From NCBI GenBank assembly GCA_014650015.1, contig BMUD01000005.1, positions 62,001 to 126,000 of the forward strand: DNA of 64,000 nucleotides. Reading direction: 5' to 3'. Below, piece by piece: positions 16,927 through 25,481 of the stretch (the stretch's first letter is position 1; each line of letters starts with the position of its first letter). This DNA comes from Streptomyces griseoloalbus. GTDB taxonomy: Bacteria; Actinomycetota; Actinomycetes; Streptomycetales; Streptomycetaceae. The position numbers were made by a program, and so were the translations under genes. The notes under the pieces are model-generated. The model worked only from the letters and a program-made list of their open reading frames with translations, did no database searches and was not told where the DNA came from.

Positions 16927-17231
16927 GAATGCTCCCGGGAATGACGGAACGTCAGTAGAAGTCGCACGGCAGGGCGGCGACTGTGATCCGGACCCTAGTA
17001 GGACGGACTGACAACGCCGGCGAGCGGGAAGACGGATCTCCCGGACGCGCCTTCCGGAGGGAGAGCGCGCCGCACGCCACGATCAGCGGACGACGCCGCT
17101 CGGGCGTTGGACGGCCGAGCGGCTGCCCACGATCTGAAGTGTGACGCCAAACACATGCGACGACCGATGACGCGGTCCGCCTCCGTCGGTCATACGAGCG
17201 ACAACACCGCACCGTCACCGGAAGGACCGAC
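16927..17231. other. Divergent intergenic region, no gene seen
   Basis: This 305-base spacer separates the leftward discoidin-like gene from the rightward DUF4287 gene and must hold both promoters. I see a GAAGGA ribosome site for the right gene and no convincing ORF, RNA or long palindrome. Confidence 0.6.
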
Positions 17232-17444
17232 ATGGCTGACGCCGCCAAGGGACCCGCCAGCTACTTCCCCTCCATCGAGAAGAAGTACGGGCGCCCGATT
17301 GCGGAGTGGAAGGACCTTATCCGCTCCTCGCCCCTGACCAAGCACATGGAGCTCGTCAGCTGGCTGAAGGCCGAACACGGGCTGGGTCACGGCCACGCCA
17401 ACGCCCTCGTCGCGCACACGCTCGCGGAGGCCGGCGGCAAGTAG
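17232..17444 (+). CDS. DUF4287 small protein
   Basis: A 70-residue protein of the DUF4287 type. It is seen as GPASYFPSIEKKYGRPIAEW, then LVSWLKAEHGLGHGHANALVAH, a compact helical domain also found fused to DUF5655 in other bacteria. GAAGGA precedes ATG 17232. It stands alone between two promoter regions. Role unknown; family call is based on the conserved HGLGHGHANALV motif. Confidence 0.85.
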   Translation: MADAAKGPASYFPSIEKKYGRPIAEWKDLIRSSPLTKHMELVSWLKAEHGLGHGHANALVAHTLAEAGGK

Positions 17445-17593
17445 ACCGCTCACCGGGGGCGGGCGACGGGGGTGTTCTGTTGCAATTGTGTACTGGTTCC
17501 CACGGGTTGGCATCAGTCACTCTGGTGTCGTCACTCATGACGCGGATAGCTTGGGTCCGCTCAAGAGAAGCCTCGCCCCACCGGGAGCCGACC

Positions 17594-18253
17594 GTGAACC
17601 GCCGCCCCACCCTGCTCGCAGCGCTCGCGCTGACCGCCACCGCGGCCCTGACGCTGTCCGCATGCGGAAGCGACGACGACAGTTCCGCCAAGGACAACGA
17701 CAAGATCGCGGGAGCTGACACGGGCGGTGAGGAGTCGGCGTCCCCGAGTGCGTCGACCCCTGCCGCGGCCGACCGCCCGAAGATCGAGTTGCCGTCCGAC
17801 GTCACCTACAAGTTCGAGTGGGACAAGACGGGAGACCAGGCGAAGGACGCCGTGCTCAGCGACGCCGAGCAGCGCATCAAGGCCGTGGACATGGCCATCG
17901 CCGAACAGGATCCGCTGCATGAGGCTTATCGCTTCTATTCCGAGGGTGTGGCCGCTGCGAGCAGCCAGAAGTACATCCAGGAATTCGTCGACCACGAGGC
18001 ACGCACGACGGGGGTGACCCGTTACTACAACGAAAGCTTGACGATCAGGGATGACGGAACCGCCGCCCTCGTGTACTGCGAGGACCAGAGCAAGGCGTTC
18101 AACAAGTTCCTGAAGAGCGGCAAGACCGATGTCACACCGGTCACGAAGAACGCCTATGTCATCTACGCCGGCACCCTGCGCAAGAACGAGAGCGGCGTGT
18201 GGGTCACCGAGCGCCTGACTTCTCAGAGGGGGAGCGCCAAGTGCCAGCCGTGA
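17594..18253 (+). CDS. Putative secreted lipoprotein
   Basis: A 219-residue lipoprotein: NRRPTLLAALALTATA leads to lipobox LSAC, then an acidic and Ser/Pro-rich linker and a folded domain (about residues 65-215) with VLSDAEQRIKAVDMAIAEQDP and YYNESLTIRDDGTAALVYCEDQS. The layout resembles secreted proteins of an NTF2-like size class, but I do not claim the fold. GTG 17594 has GGGAG upstream. The 3' end overlaps the start of the next secreted protein by 13 bases, suggesting coupled expression of the two. Confidence 0.8.
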   Translation: MNRRPTLLAALALTATAALTLSACGSDDDSSAKDNDKIAGADTGGEESASPSASTPAAADRPKIELPSDVTYKFEWDKTGDQAKDAVLSDAEQRIKAVDMAIAEQDPLHEAYRFYSEGVAAASSQKYIQEFVDHEARTTGVTRYYNESLTIRDDGTAALVYCEDQSKAFNKFLKSGKTDVTPVTKNAYVIYAGTLRKNESGVWVTERLTSQRGSAKCQP

Positions 18254-19269
18254 TCCGAGGCAGACGCCTGCTGCTTCCCTTGGGGATCGTCACCCTCATC
18301 CTTGCCGCTGCGACGCCCGCACACGCGGAGAAGGGGTTCGGCGGCACCGACGGCGAGACAGAACAGAACGCCGATGTCGGCGACGACGGAACCGTCTCGG
18401 TAACCGTCGGCGGCATCGTCTTCGACCGTTCGAAGAACGGCGGCGGCGGTTCCGCAGGGGCGCTGACGTCGTCCACGTCATGGACACCCCCACCCTGCTG
18501 GTACGCCCCCAAGTACACCCCCGAGCAGTTGCAGAAGTACCTGGAACCGATCTGGGAGGCCGAGTCGACGGGCTACCAGTGGGACGCCGAGCAGCGGGAG
18601 AAGTACAACGCCGACGATGAGAAGAAGGGCTTCAACAAGGACAAGTCCGGCGAAGGCTATTGGTGGGGCTCGTACGTCAACGAGAGTTACCCGCCCGGCT
18701 GGGACTCCTGCGACAAGGATTACTTCTGGGTGGACAAGGGCGACCCTCCGCCCCCCGGCATCGAGAACGCCGTCACCCCGGAGGTCCTCGCCGAACTCGC
18801 CTACGCGGAGATCCGCGTCCCGGGCACCGAGGTGACCCTGGCCCCGGCGGAGGCGACCAAGGTGAACCTGCCGACCTGGGCGTGGCTGGACGGCGCGGAG
18901 TTCAAGCCGGTCTCGGTCACCGCGTCGGTGCCGACGATCGGCATCCAGGCGACCGCCACGGCGGAGCCGGTCTCGCTGCAGATCAAGCCGGGCACCCCGG
19001 ACGCGGAGACGTACCCGGCCTCGGGTGTCTGCGAAATCAACGACGGCCGGATCGGCGAGCCCTACGCGAAGGGCAAGGCGGACGAGACGCCGCCGTGCGG
19101 GGTGAAGTACCTGCGCTCCTCGGGCGACGGCTCGTTCCCGCTCCAGGCCACGGTCACCTGGGAGATCCACTGGACGGGCACCGACGGCGCGGGCGGCGAC
19201 CTCCCCGACGGCGACTTCGGAGCGACCCAGGACGTCGTCGTCCAGGAGATCCAGGCCATCAACCGCTGA
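18241..19269 (+). CDS. Putative secreted protein coupled to the upstream lipoprotein
   Basis: A 342-residue exported protein with signal peptide VIRGRRLLLPLGIVTLILAA ending near THAHA-like PAHA|E. The body is rich in Tyr, Trp and Pro (YWWGSYVNESYPPGWDSCDKDYFWVDKG), and the second half has beta-rich segments (about 170-330). There is no membrane anchor after the signal. GTG 18241 has AGAGGGGGAG upstream and lies inside the lipoprotein gene. Streptomyces often carry such pairs of unknown role. I do not recognise an enzyme family. Confidence 0.78.
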   Translation: MPAVIRGRRLLLPLGIVTLILAAATPAHAEKGFGGTDGETEQNADVGDDGTVSVTVGGIVFDRSKNGGGGSAGALTSSTSWTPPPCWYAPKYTPEQLQKYLEPIWEAESTGYQWDAEQREKYNADDEKKGFNKDKSGEGYWWGSYVNESYPPGWDSCDKDYFWVDKGDPPPPGIENAVTPEVLAELAYAEIRVPGTEVTLAPAEATKVNLPTWAWLDGAEFKPVSVTASVPTIGIQATATAEPVSLQIKPGTPDAETYPASGVCEINDGRIGEPYAKGKADETPPCGVKYLRSSGDGSFPLQATVTWEIHWTGTDGAGGDLPDGDFGATQDVVVQEIQAINR

Positions 19270-19337
19270 ACGCCTCGCCGCGCACAGCGCCGTTCGACAT
19301 CCTCGGCGCTGTGCGGGGCCCGGCGCGTACGTGCGTG

Positions 19338-19418
19338 TCAGCCGTCCACATCCAGCACCCGGGTGACACCGTCCACATTGACCGCCGGCTTCGTGCCGTC
19401 GGCATCGAAGTTACCCAC
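19338..19418 (-). other. Possible 26-codon ORF or gene remnant
   Basis: On the minus strand a GTG at 19418 is preceded by GGGGAGGGG and opens a 26-codon frame whose product, with GNFDADGTKPAVNVDG, has codon use typical of this genome. It lies in the spacer before the oxidoreductase gene. It could be a tiny protein or the last codons of a lost gene. Evidence is weak. Confidence 0.2.
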
Positions 19419-19446
19419 CCACCCCTCCCCGGGTAGGACCCCCGTC

Positions 19447-20322
19447 ATGACCACACTCGGCGCAGTCTTCCGCCCCCAGCTCGCCCCCGAACGTCTCCGT
19501 TCCGTCGCCCGGCTCGCGGATGAGGCAGGGCTGGACGAGCTCTGGCTGTGGGAGGACTGTTTCCGGGAGGGCGGCATCTCGACCGCCGCGGCCGCGCTGG
19601 CGTGGACCGAGCGGGTGCGGGTCGGGGTAGGACTGCTGCCCGTGCCGTTGCGCAACGTCGCCATTACTGCCATGGAGGCCGCCACCCTGCACCGTATGTT
19701 CCCCGGGCGCGCGATCCTCGGCGTCGGACACGGTGTGCAGGACTGGATGGGGCAGGTCGGAGCGCGTGCCGAGTCGCCCCTCACCCTGCTGCGGGAGCAT
19801 CTCGTCGCGCTGCGTGCCCTGTTGCGCGGGGAGCGGGTCACGACCGAGGGGCGGTACGTCACGCTCGACGACGTCGCCCTCGACTGGCCGCCACCGGGCC
19901 CGGTCGAGGTGCTCGCCGGTGCCACCGGGCCCCGTACCGTGCGGCTCACCGGTGAGGCCGCCGACGGGACCATCCTCACCTGCGCCACCTCACCCGAGGG
20001 GGTACGGCGCGCACGTCGGCTCATCGACGAGGGGCGGGGCGCGGCGGGGCGTGATGACGGCCCGCACAAGGTCGTCGTCTACTTGCTCGCCGCCACGGGT
20101 CCCGGCGCCGACGAGCGGGTGCGTGCCGATCTGGTCGCCGAAGGGGTGGGCGGGGACACGGATCTCGGGGTGGCCGGGGACGCAGGTGCCGTCGCCAAGG
20201 CGGTCGAGCGGCTGGCCGAGGCCGGGGCCGACTCGGTCGTCATCCAGCCGACCGGTGACGAGCCGGACCCCGAGGGCTTCGTGCGGTTCGTGGCGGAGGA
20301 AGTGCGGCCGCTGGTGCCGTGA
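19447..20322 (+). CDS. LLM-class flavin-dependent oxidoreductase
   Basis: Luciferase-like monooxygenase/F420- or FMN-dependent oxidoreductase of 291 residues. Family marks are ERLRSVARLADEAGLDELWLWED, a run VRVGVGLLPVPLRNVAITAMEAATLHRMFPGR, LGVGHGVQDWMGQVGA, and the late VEVLAGATGPRTVRLTGEAADG. Together these form a TIM barrel that binds flavin. Substrate cannot be told from sequence. ATG 19447 has GTAGGA upstream. It is followed by a methyltransferase gene 65 bases on, possibly in one transcript. Confidence 0.88.
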   Translation: MTTLGAVFRPQLAPERLRSVARLADEAGLDELWLWEDCFREGGISTAAAALAWTERVRVGVGLLPVPLRNVAITAMEAATLHRMFPGRAILGVGHGVQDWMGQVGARAESPLTLLREHLVALRALLRGERVTTEGRYVTLDDVALDWPPPGPVEVLAGATGPRTVRLTGEAADGTILTCATSPEGVRRARRLIDEGRGAAGRDDGPHKVVVYLLAATGPGADERVRADLVAEGVGGDTDLGVAGDAGAVAKAVERLAEAGADSVVIQPTGDEPDPEGFVRFVAEEVRPLVP

Positions 20323-20386
20323 GCGCCCGCCCGTGCGCGGGGAAAAGGAAGCGACAGACGAGGCCGCGTTCGGGCAAGGTCGGTTC

Positions 20387-21193
20387 ATGTCCGACCAGCA
20401 GACGCGCACGTTCGAGGAGCTTCTCGCCGAAGGCGCCTCCGTCCCCACCGAGGGATGGGACTTCTCCTGGTTCGAGGGCCGGGCCACCGAGGCCCGGCCC
20501 TCCTGGGGGTATGCCACCGCGCTGGCCGAGCGATTGGGTGGCGCCGGTGCCGTACTCGACCTGCAGACCGGGGGAGGGGAGGTTCTGGACGTCGCCCTCG
20601 GCAGAGCGCTTCGGCGCCCGCCGCTCACCGTCGCCACGGAGGGGTGGCCGCCCAACGTCCGTAAGGCCACCGCCCTGCTGCGGGCCCGCGGTGTCGCCGT
20701 CGTCGCCCTGCCCGAGGACGCGCCACTGCCCTTCGCCGACGGTGCCTTCGACCTCGTCGTCAGCCGGCATCCCGTCGTGGCTCCCTGGGCGGAGATCGCG
20801 CGGGTGCTGGAGGACGGTGGCGCCTACTTCGCCCAGCACGTCGGGCCCAGCAGTGTCTACGAACTCGTCGAGCACTTCGTCGGACCGCAGCCGGAAGCCC
20901 GGCGCAACGCGCGGCATCCGGACCGCGAACGGCGCGCGGCCGAGGCCGCCGGGCTCGAGATCGTCGATCTGCGGGCCGAGCGGCTGCGCGTGGAGTTCTA
21001 CGACATCGCCGCCGTCGTCCACTTCCTGCGCAAGGTGATCTGGATGGTTCCCGACTTCACCGTCGAGGCGTACCTGCCGCAGCTGCGCGCCCTGCATGAG
21101 CGGATCGAGGCCGAGGGGGCCTTCGTGGCCCACAGCACCCGTCACCTCTTCCACGCCCGCAAGACCGGGGCAGGCCGCACCCCGCGCCCGTAA
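20387..21193 (+). CDS. Class I SAM-dependent methyltransferase
   Basis: A 268-residue methyltransferase. The SAM-binding motif I is degenerate: AVLDLQTGGGEVLDVAL (about residues 50-66), with motif II at LTVATEGW and a post-I segment VAVVALPEDAPLPFADGAFDLVVSRHPV (motif III-like, about 100-125). The C-terminal half has HSTRHLFHARK. Substrate unknown. ATG 20387 was chosen with GGCAAGGTCGG upstream. The following 400-base spacer ends with a strong terminator and may encode an RNA. Confidence 0.85.
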   Translation: MSDQQTRTFEELLAEGASVPTEGWDFSWFEGRATEARPSWGYATALAERLGGAGAVLDLQTGGGEVLDVALGRALRRPPLTVATEGWPPNVRKATALLRARGVAVVALPEDAPLPFADGAFDLVVSRHPVVAPWAEIARVLEDGGAYFAQHVGPSSVYELVEHFVGPQPEARRNARHPDRERRAAEAAGLEIVDLRAERLRVEFYDIAAVVHFLRKVIWMVPDFTVEAYLPQLRALHERIEAEGAFVAHSTRHLFHARKTGAGRTPRP

Positions 21194-21434
21194 GTGCCCA
21201 CACGGTCACGGGGCAGGGTCAAGCGGATGTCGTCGTCGGGGTCACCCGTCGGGGGGACGGCCGGAAGAGTGCGGTGGGGCCCGGCGTCCCGGTGTCACAT
21301 CCTGCACGCCGATCCCTCCAGTGCTCTGTTTTCGCAGGATTTCGCCGGGTTTCAGCCATAAGAAGCCCCTGAATCACCGCTTCCAGGGCCATCGGGGCGT
21401 CGTCGGGCGACTTCGGAGAGTAGTTGTGGGCCGC

Positions 21435-21524
21435 CAATGCGCGCAGCATCACTTACGAAGGGTTATGGTGGAAACCCCCCCTCGGGCCGGTCCGTCTCCC
21501 CCCCACGGACCGGCCCGTTTTTTC
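21435..21524 (+). ncRNA. Candidate C-rich small RNA ending in a strong terminator (6C-like)
   Basis: The spacer 21194-21596 becomes less GC-rich after about 21300, and then has two runs of seven C: at about 21475-21481 and 21498-21504. The second run is the loop of a perfect hairpin (GGGCCGGTCCGT/ACGGACCGGCCC) followed by GTTTTTTC. Just before, GGGTT and AACCC can form another hairpin. Two stem-loops with six or more C each is the description of the actinobacterial 6C RNA family. The 5' end is a guess. No protein-coding signal explains the segment; identity needs a covariance-model search. Confidence 0.45.
21484..21524 (+). terminator. Strong Rho-independent terminator
   Basis: GGGCCGGTCCGT (21484-21495) and ACGGACCGGCCC (21505-21516) form a perfect 12-bp stem with a C-rich loop, followed by six T. 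It would end either the methyltransferase transcript or the candidate small RNA. Confidence 0.9.
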
Positions 21525-21596
21525 TTGCCGTCCCGCCCGGCCCCGCGCCAGGCCGGCGAGTCCCGTCCCGTGACGCCCCCTGGCTAGAGTCCAGAC

Positions 21597-22259
21597 ATGT
21601 CGAACGAGCATCCGACACCGCCTCATCAGCCTCCCGCGCAGCCCCACGGTCAGCCCGGCGGGCCCAGCCGGTACGGCCCGCCGGGCGCGTACGGCCAGTA
21701 CGGTCAGCCGCCCGGCCAGGCCCCCGGCCCCTACGGCGCTCAGGCCCCCGGCCCTTACGGCGCTCCACCGGCCCACCCGCCGTACCCCTCGCCCCCGGGC
21801 GCCGCGCCGTACCCCCTGTCCGGCGTTCATCCCCACGGCTGGGCAGGTGCCGTGCCCTACTACGGCCCTTCCGAGCCCCCGGCCATGCCCGGTTCCGTGC
21901 GGGCCGCCCAGATCGTGATCTTCGCGACCACCGGAGTCGCCGTGCTGCTCACCGTCCTGGTCGCAGCCGGTGCCGGTGCCTACTCCGCGGGCCGGTTCGC
22001 CGGGTCGTACCTGGCGACCGCGGTGCTGTGCGTCCTGGCGTTCCAGTACCCGAAGGCGGGCAACGGCGTGCGCGTCGCCTCCATCGTCCTGGCCTCGGTC
22101 CAGATCCTGTTCGGCCTCAGCGCGATGGGCCAGGGCGTCCTGCTCGGCGTCCTGTGGCTCGGCGCCGCCATCGCCGTCATCGTTCTGCTCGGTCAGGGTT
22201 CGGCGGGGCAGTGGTTCCGGCGGTACCGCGCACACGGCGTGCCACCGCAGCACGGCTGA
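21597..22259 (+). CDS. Proline/tyrosine-rich membrane protein
   Basis: A 220-residue protein with a disordered N-terminus of about 85 residues rich in Pro, Gly, Tyr and Gln (QAPGPYGAQAPGPYG), then four hydrophobic segments (about residues 100-200), ending in a short basic tail. Such low-complexity tails on small membrane proteins are common in actinobacteria and often mediate membrane-protein clustering; no function is assigned. ATG 21597 is the first start after the terminator. It precedes uppS in the same direction but is separated by a repeat-rich spacer of 333 bases. Confidence 0.8.
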   Translation: MSNEHPTPPHQPPAQPHGQPGGPSRYGPPGAYGQYGQPPGQAPGPYGAQAPGPYGAPPAHPPYPSPPGAAPYPLSGVHPHGWAGAVPYYGPSEPPAMPGSVRAAQIVIFATTGVAVLLTVLVAAGAGAYSAGRFAGSYLATAVLCVLAFQYPKAGNGVRVASIVLASVQILFGLSAMGQGVLLGVLWLGAAIAVIVLLGQGSAGQWFRRYRAHGVPPQHG

Positions 22260-22430
22260 CGCAGCGGGCACGGCTGACACAGCGGACCCGGCCGGCACGC
22301 CGTACTCCGCCGGCACGCCGTACCCCGTCGGCACAGCGGACCCGGCTGAGACGCCGTACCCGGCTGAGACGGCCGATGGACCCGACAGGGCCGACACCAC
22401 CGCGGCACAGCCGACAGAGCCGACAAACGC
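22246..22430 (+). repeat. Degenerate short repeats after the Pro/Tyr-rich membrane gene
   Basis: The spacer 22260-22592 holds many imperfect copies of GGCACGGCTGACACAGCGG, CCGGCACGCCGTACYCC and CGGCTGAGACSGCCG. In the second frame they read as GTPY/ADP repeats, so this could be a frameshifted disordered tail or simple slippage DNA. A hairpin ACCCCCGCC/GGCGGGGGT follows at about 22450-22470. The uppS ribosome site lies near its end. Confidence 0.6.
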
Positions 22431-22592
22431 GCCACCCCGGACTTTGGGGACCCCCGCCCCGGCGGGGGTAGGCTTCGCCCCCGGGGACCGCCATACGGAC
22501 AGGGGCCGCCCGCGGCCGAGACCGGGCCGCTTGCCGCGCGACGCGGCAGGGTGCCGCGCCTGTCCGATCCGTACGGAGGGGCTGACGATCAC

Positions 22593-23366
22593 GTGAACCT
22601 GCGCGACAAGCTGCGGGGCCTGCTGGTCAGGCTGTACGCACGCCGGGTGGAAGGCCACCTGGACACCGCTCAGGTGCCCAAGCACATCGGCGTCATCATG
22701 GATGGCAACCGCCGCTGGGCGAAGGCCGCGGGTTCCAGCACCGTCCACGGCCACCGGGTCGGCGCGGAGAAGATCGAGGAGTTCCTCGGCTGGTGCAGCG
22801 AGACGGACGTCGAGGTCGTCACCCTCTGGCTGCTGTCGACGGACAACTTCGACCGGCCGAAGGAAGAACTCGTCCCGCTGCTCGGCATCATCGAGGACGT
22901 GGTGCGCACCCTCGCGGCCGACGGGCGCTGGCGCGTGCATCACGTCGGCACGCCCGATCTGCTGCCCTCCGGGATGCAGACCACCCTGAAGGAGGCCGAG
23001 GAGGCCACCGCGCACGTCGACGGGATAGTGGTCAACGTCGCCATCGGATACGGCGGTCGTCAGGAGATCGCCGACGCGGTGCGGTCCATGCTCGCCGACG
23101 CCCAGGAGAAGGGCACCTCGATGGAGGAGCTCGCCGAGGCCGTCGACGTCGACATGATCGGACGTCACCTCTACACCCGGGCCCAGCCCGACCCGGACCT
23201 CGTCATCCGTACCAGCGGTGAGCAGCGGCTCTCCGGATTCATGCTCTGGCAGACCGCGCATTCGGAGTACTACTTCTGCGAGGTCTTCTGGCCGGCCTTC
23301 CGCAAGGTCGACTTCCTGCGCGCGCTGCGCGACTACGCCGCCCGCCACCGGCGCTTCGGCGGCTGA
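22593..23366 (+). CDS. uppS: Isoprenyl (undecaprenyl) diphosphate synthase
   Basis: cis-prenyltransferase that condenses isopentenyl diphosphate into long polyprenyl diphosphate, the lipid carrier for peptidoglycan. The 257-residue protein has VIMDGNRRWA (DGNRRW motif, catalytic Asp near residue 36), HGHRVGAEKIEEFLGW, LWLLSTDNFDRP, GYGGRQEIADAV and PDLVIRTSGEQRLSGFMLW with the late SEYYFCEVFWP. All are the family's substrate-binding motifs. GTG 22593 has GGAGGGG upstream. Streptomyces carry two such genes; this is one of them. Confidence 0.95.
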   Translation: MNLRDKLRGLLVRLYARRVEGHLDTAQVPKHIGVIMDGNRRWAKAAGSSTVHGHRVGAEKIEEFLGWCSETDVEVVTLWLLSTDNFDRPKEELVPLLGIIEDVVRTLAADGRWRVHHVGTPDLLPSGMQTTLKEAEEATAHVDGIVVNVAIGYGGRQEIADAVRSMLADAQEKGTSMEELAEAVDVDMIGRHLYTRAQPDPDLVIRTSGEQRLSGFMLWQTAHSEYYFCEVFWPAFRKVDFLRALRDYAARHRRFGG

Positions 23367-23704
23367 ACGGCCTCGTCAACCCTCCTCCCGCCCCGGTCGA
23401 CACGCGCTGTTCACCGGGGCGCCGTCATATGCCGTGGCATGGCAGCGCTCGATGGAGGGAATAACCCTGGCAGGTCGACACCCGAACCACGGGTGTCGGA
23501 TCTCAGCGGGCGGCTCGGGGCCGTCCGCCCGGGAGGCCCCTTGCTACAGCACGACCGTGCGGTCACGGCACGGAAGAAGCAGCGGAGGGCCGGTTCTCGG
23601 CCCGCTGCGCAGGGCGGCCGTCCACCGGTCGGAATGTTCCCACCCTCCCGGCCCAGCTTCCACTCCGTCGCTCCCCGACCTCATCCGAGGGGGTACGTCC
23701 TTCC
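23367..23704 (+). other. Spacer between uppS and the PhoH-like gene
   Basis: A 338-base spacer. It contains an open frame from ATG 23439 that runs into the next gene (90 codons) but its product is Arg/Pro-rich without family features, and there is no good ribosome site, so I do not call it a gene. A small hairpin (ACACCCG/CGGGTGT, about 23479-23497) lies near the middle. The rest probably holds the phoH promoter and leader. Confidence 0.5.
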
Positions 23705-25030
23705 GTGGTGACCAGCGCAAAGCGCCACAAGCCAGACCGGCGCACCTATGTTCTCGACACCAGCGTCCTGCTGGCCGACCCGAACGCCCTGAGCCGCTTC
23801 GACGAGCACGAGGTCGTGCTCCCCGTCGTCGTGGTGACGGAACTGGAGGCCAAGCGGAACCATCCCGAACTCGGGTACTTCGCCCGGCAGGCGCTGCGTC
23901 TGCTGGACGACTACCGGGTGCGGTACGGCCGTCTCGACGCCCCCATTCCGACCGGGGACCTCGGCGGAACCGTGCGGGTCGAGCTGAACCACTCGGACCC
24001 CAGCGTGCTGCCCAGTGGCTACCGCCTGGGGGACAACGACTCCCGCATCCTCGCGGTCGCCCGCAATCTGCAGGCCGAGGGGTTCGACGTCACCGTCGTG
24101 TCGAAGGACCTCCCGCTCAGGATCAAGGCGTCCTCCGTCGGCCTCCTCGCCGAGGAGTACCGCGCGGAGCTCGCCATCACGGACGCCTCCGGCTGGACCG
24201 GAATGTCCGAACTGACCCTGCCCGGCGAGCAGGTGGACATCCTCTTCGAGGAGGGGCACGTCCATGTGCCCGAAGCCGCTCATCTCCCGGTGCACACCGG
24301 ACTCACCCTCCAGTCGGAGCGCGGCAAGGCGCTCGGCCGGGTCACCGCCGAGGGCACCGTCCGGCTGGTGCGCGGCGACCGGGAGGCGTTCGGCATCAAG
24401 GGCCGCAGCGCCGAGCAGCGGATCGCCCTCGACCTGCTGCTCGACCCGGACGTCGGGATCGTGTCCATGGGCGGCCGGGCCGGCACCGGCAAGTCGGCGC
24501 TGGCCCTCTGCGCGGGGCTCGAGGCGGTGCTGGAGCGCCGGCAGCACCAGAAGGTGATGGTCTTCCGCCCGCTGTACGCGGTGGGCGGGCAGGAGCTCGG
24601 CTATCTGCCCGGTACCGAGGCGGAGAAGATGAGCCCCTGGGCGCAGGCGGTGTTCGACACACTGTCGGCGGTCACCAGCCGGGAGGTCATCGAGGAGGTC
24701 ACCGCGCGCGGCATGCTGGAGGTCCTGCCGCTCACCCACATCCGGGGCCGCTCACTGCACGACGCGTTCGTGATCGTGGACGAGGCGCAGTCGCTGGAAC
24801 GGAACGTACTGCTGACCGTTCTGTCCCGGATCGGGGCCAATTCGCGGGTCGTTCTGACCCATGATGTCGCCCAGCGGGACAATCTGAGGGTCGGTCGGTA
24901 CGACGGTGTGGTCGCCGTCGTCGAGAAACTGAAGGGGCATCCGCTCTTCGCGCATGTCACCCTGACCCGGTCCGAGAGGTCCCAGATCGCCGCCCTTGTG
25001 ACCGAAATGCTCGAGGACGGGCAGATCTGA
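23705..25030 (+). CDS. PIN-domain PhoH-family ATPase
   Basis: PhoH2-type protein of 441 residues. The N-terminal PIN ribonuclease-like domain (about residues 12-150) begins [16 protein letters not shown], with acidic residues at LDTS, VTELEA and [10 protein letters not shown], so the catalytic carboxylates look kept. The C-terminal PhoH helicase-like ATPase (about 230-435) has Walker [13 protein letters not shown] and Walker [11 protein letters not shown]. Known members degrade or unwind RNA in 5'-3' direction. It starts at GTG 23705 or 23708. Between uppS and the SLT-protein gene it is a single gene with its own promoter. Confidence 0.92.
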   Translation: MVTSAKRHKPDRRTYVLDTSVLLADPNALSRFDEHEVVLPVVVVTELEAKRNHPELGYFARQALRLLDDYRVRYGRLDAPIPTGDLGGTVRVELNHSDPSVLPSGYRLGDNDSRILAVARNLQAEGFDVTVVSKDLPLRIKASSVGLLAEEYRAELAITDASGWTGMSELTLPGEQVDILFEEGHVHVPEAAHLPVHTGLTLQSERGKALGRVTAEGTVRLVRGDREAFGIKGRSAEQRIALDLLLDPDVGIVSMGGRAGTGKSALALCAGLEAVLERRQHQKVMVFRPLYAVGGQELGYLPGTEAEKMSPWAQAVFDTLSAVTSREVIEEVTARGMLEVLPLTHIRGRSLHDAFVIVDEAQSLERNVLLTVLSRIGANSRVVLTHDVAQRDNLRVGRYDGVVAVVEKLKGHPLFAHVTLTRSERSQIAALVTEMLEDGQI

Positions 25031-25481
25031 CCCTCGCGTACCAAAACGGGTCGGTTACCGACTGGTTGGCGCCGTCCGGAAAGGCGAAGAGCCTAGCCGG
25101 GCGGCGTCGGCGTGTGTGCGGATTTCCGAGATTCCCTAGGGCCAAACGGGATGTGAGCTTTCACACGCAACGGGGAATTGCCTTGCACCGTCGGGTTACG
25201 GCAGAGTCTCACTCCTGTCAGGCCCCGCATACGACACACCTGTACCCCTGGGGGTACCTCCCACGCCTTCGAGGCAGTGGGGGAGGTACGTGACCACAGC
25301 AAGCCCAGCTCCAACTGCATAGCGCCGTCGTATGCCGCCCGAAGCACCACGCGGCGCTCCTCTCGCGGGAGTTGCCCACCGGGCCCGTGCCTCCCGTGAC
25401 CCGCAGTTGGGGAGGCCAGTGCCAGGGGCACGATTGCGTCCGCGAGGGTCACCGAAGCGGGCGATGCTGGAAGGAAACCGT
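25031..25481 (+). promoter_or_regulatory. Long leader/promoter region of the SLT-domain gene
   Basis: This 451-base spacer has two marked elements. TGTGAGCTTTCACA (25152-25165) is a perfect inverted repeat resembling a Crp-type site but with a 4-base spacer. Near 25253-25291, GTACCTCCC and GGGAGGTAC flank an inner hairpin, a strong stem of the sort seen scattered in Streptomyces intergenic DNA. I looked for the conserved blocks of the ydaO (cyclic di-AMP) riboswitch, which precedes many cell-wall hydrolase genes, and did not find them. Confidence 0.45.

Noticed and set aside
23439-23711. 90-codon frame before the PhoH-like gene
   Set aside because: No good ribosome site, basic low-complexity product, and overlap with the next start. 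Kept only as a note.
25031-25481. ydaO (cyclic di-AMP) riboswitch before the SLT-domain gene
   Set aside because: The conserved blocks expected for that riboswitch in streptomycetes are not visible in the leader.
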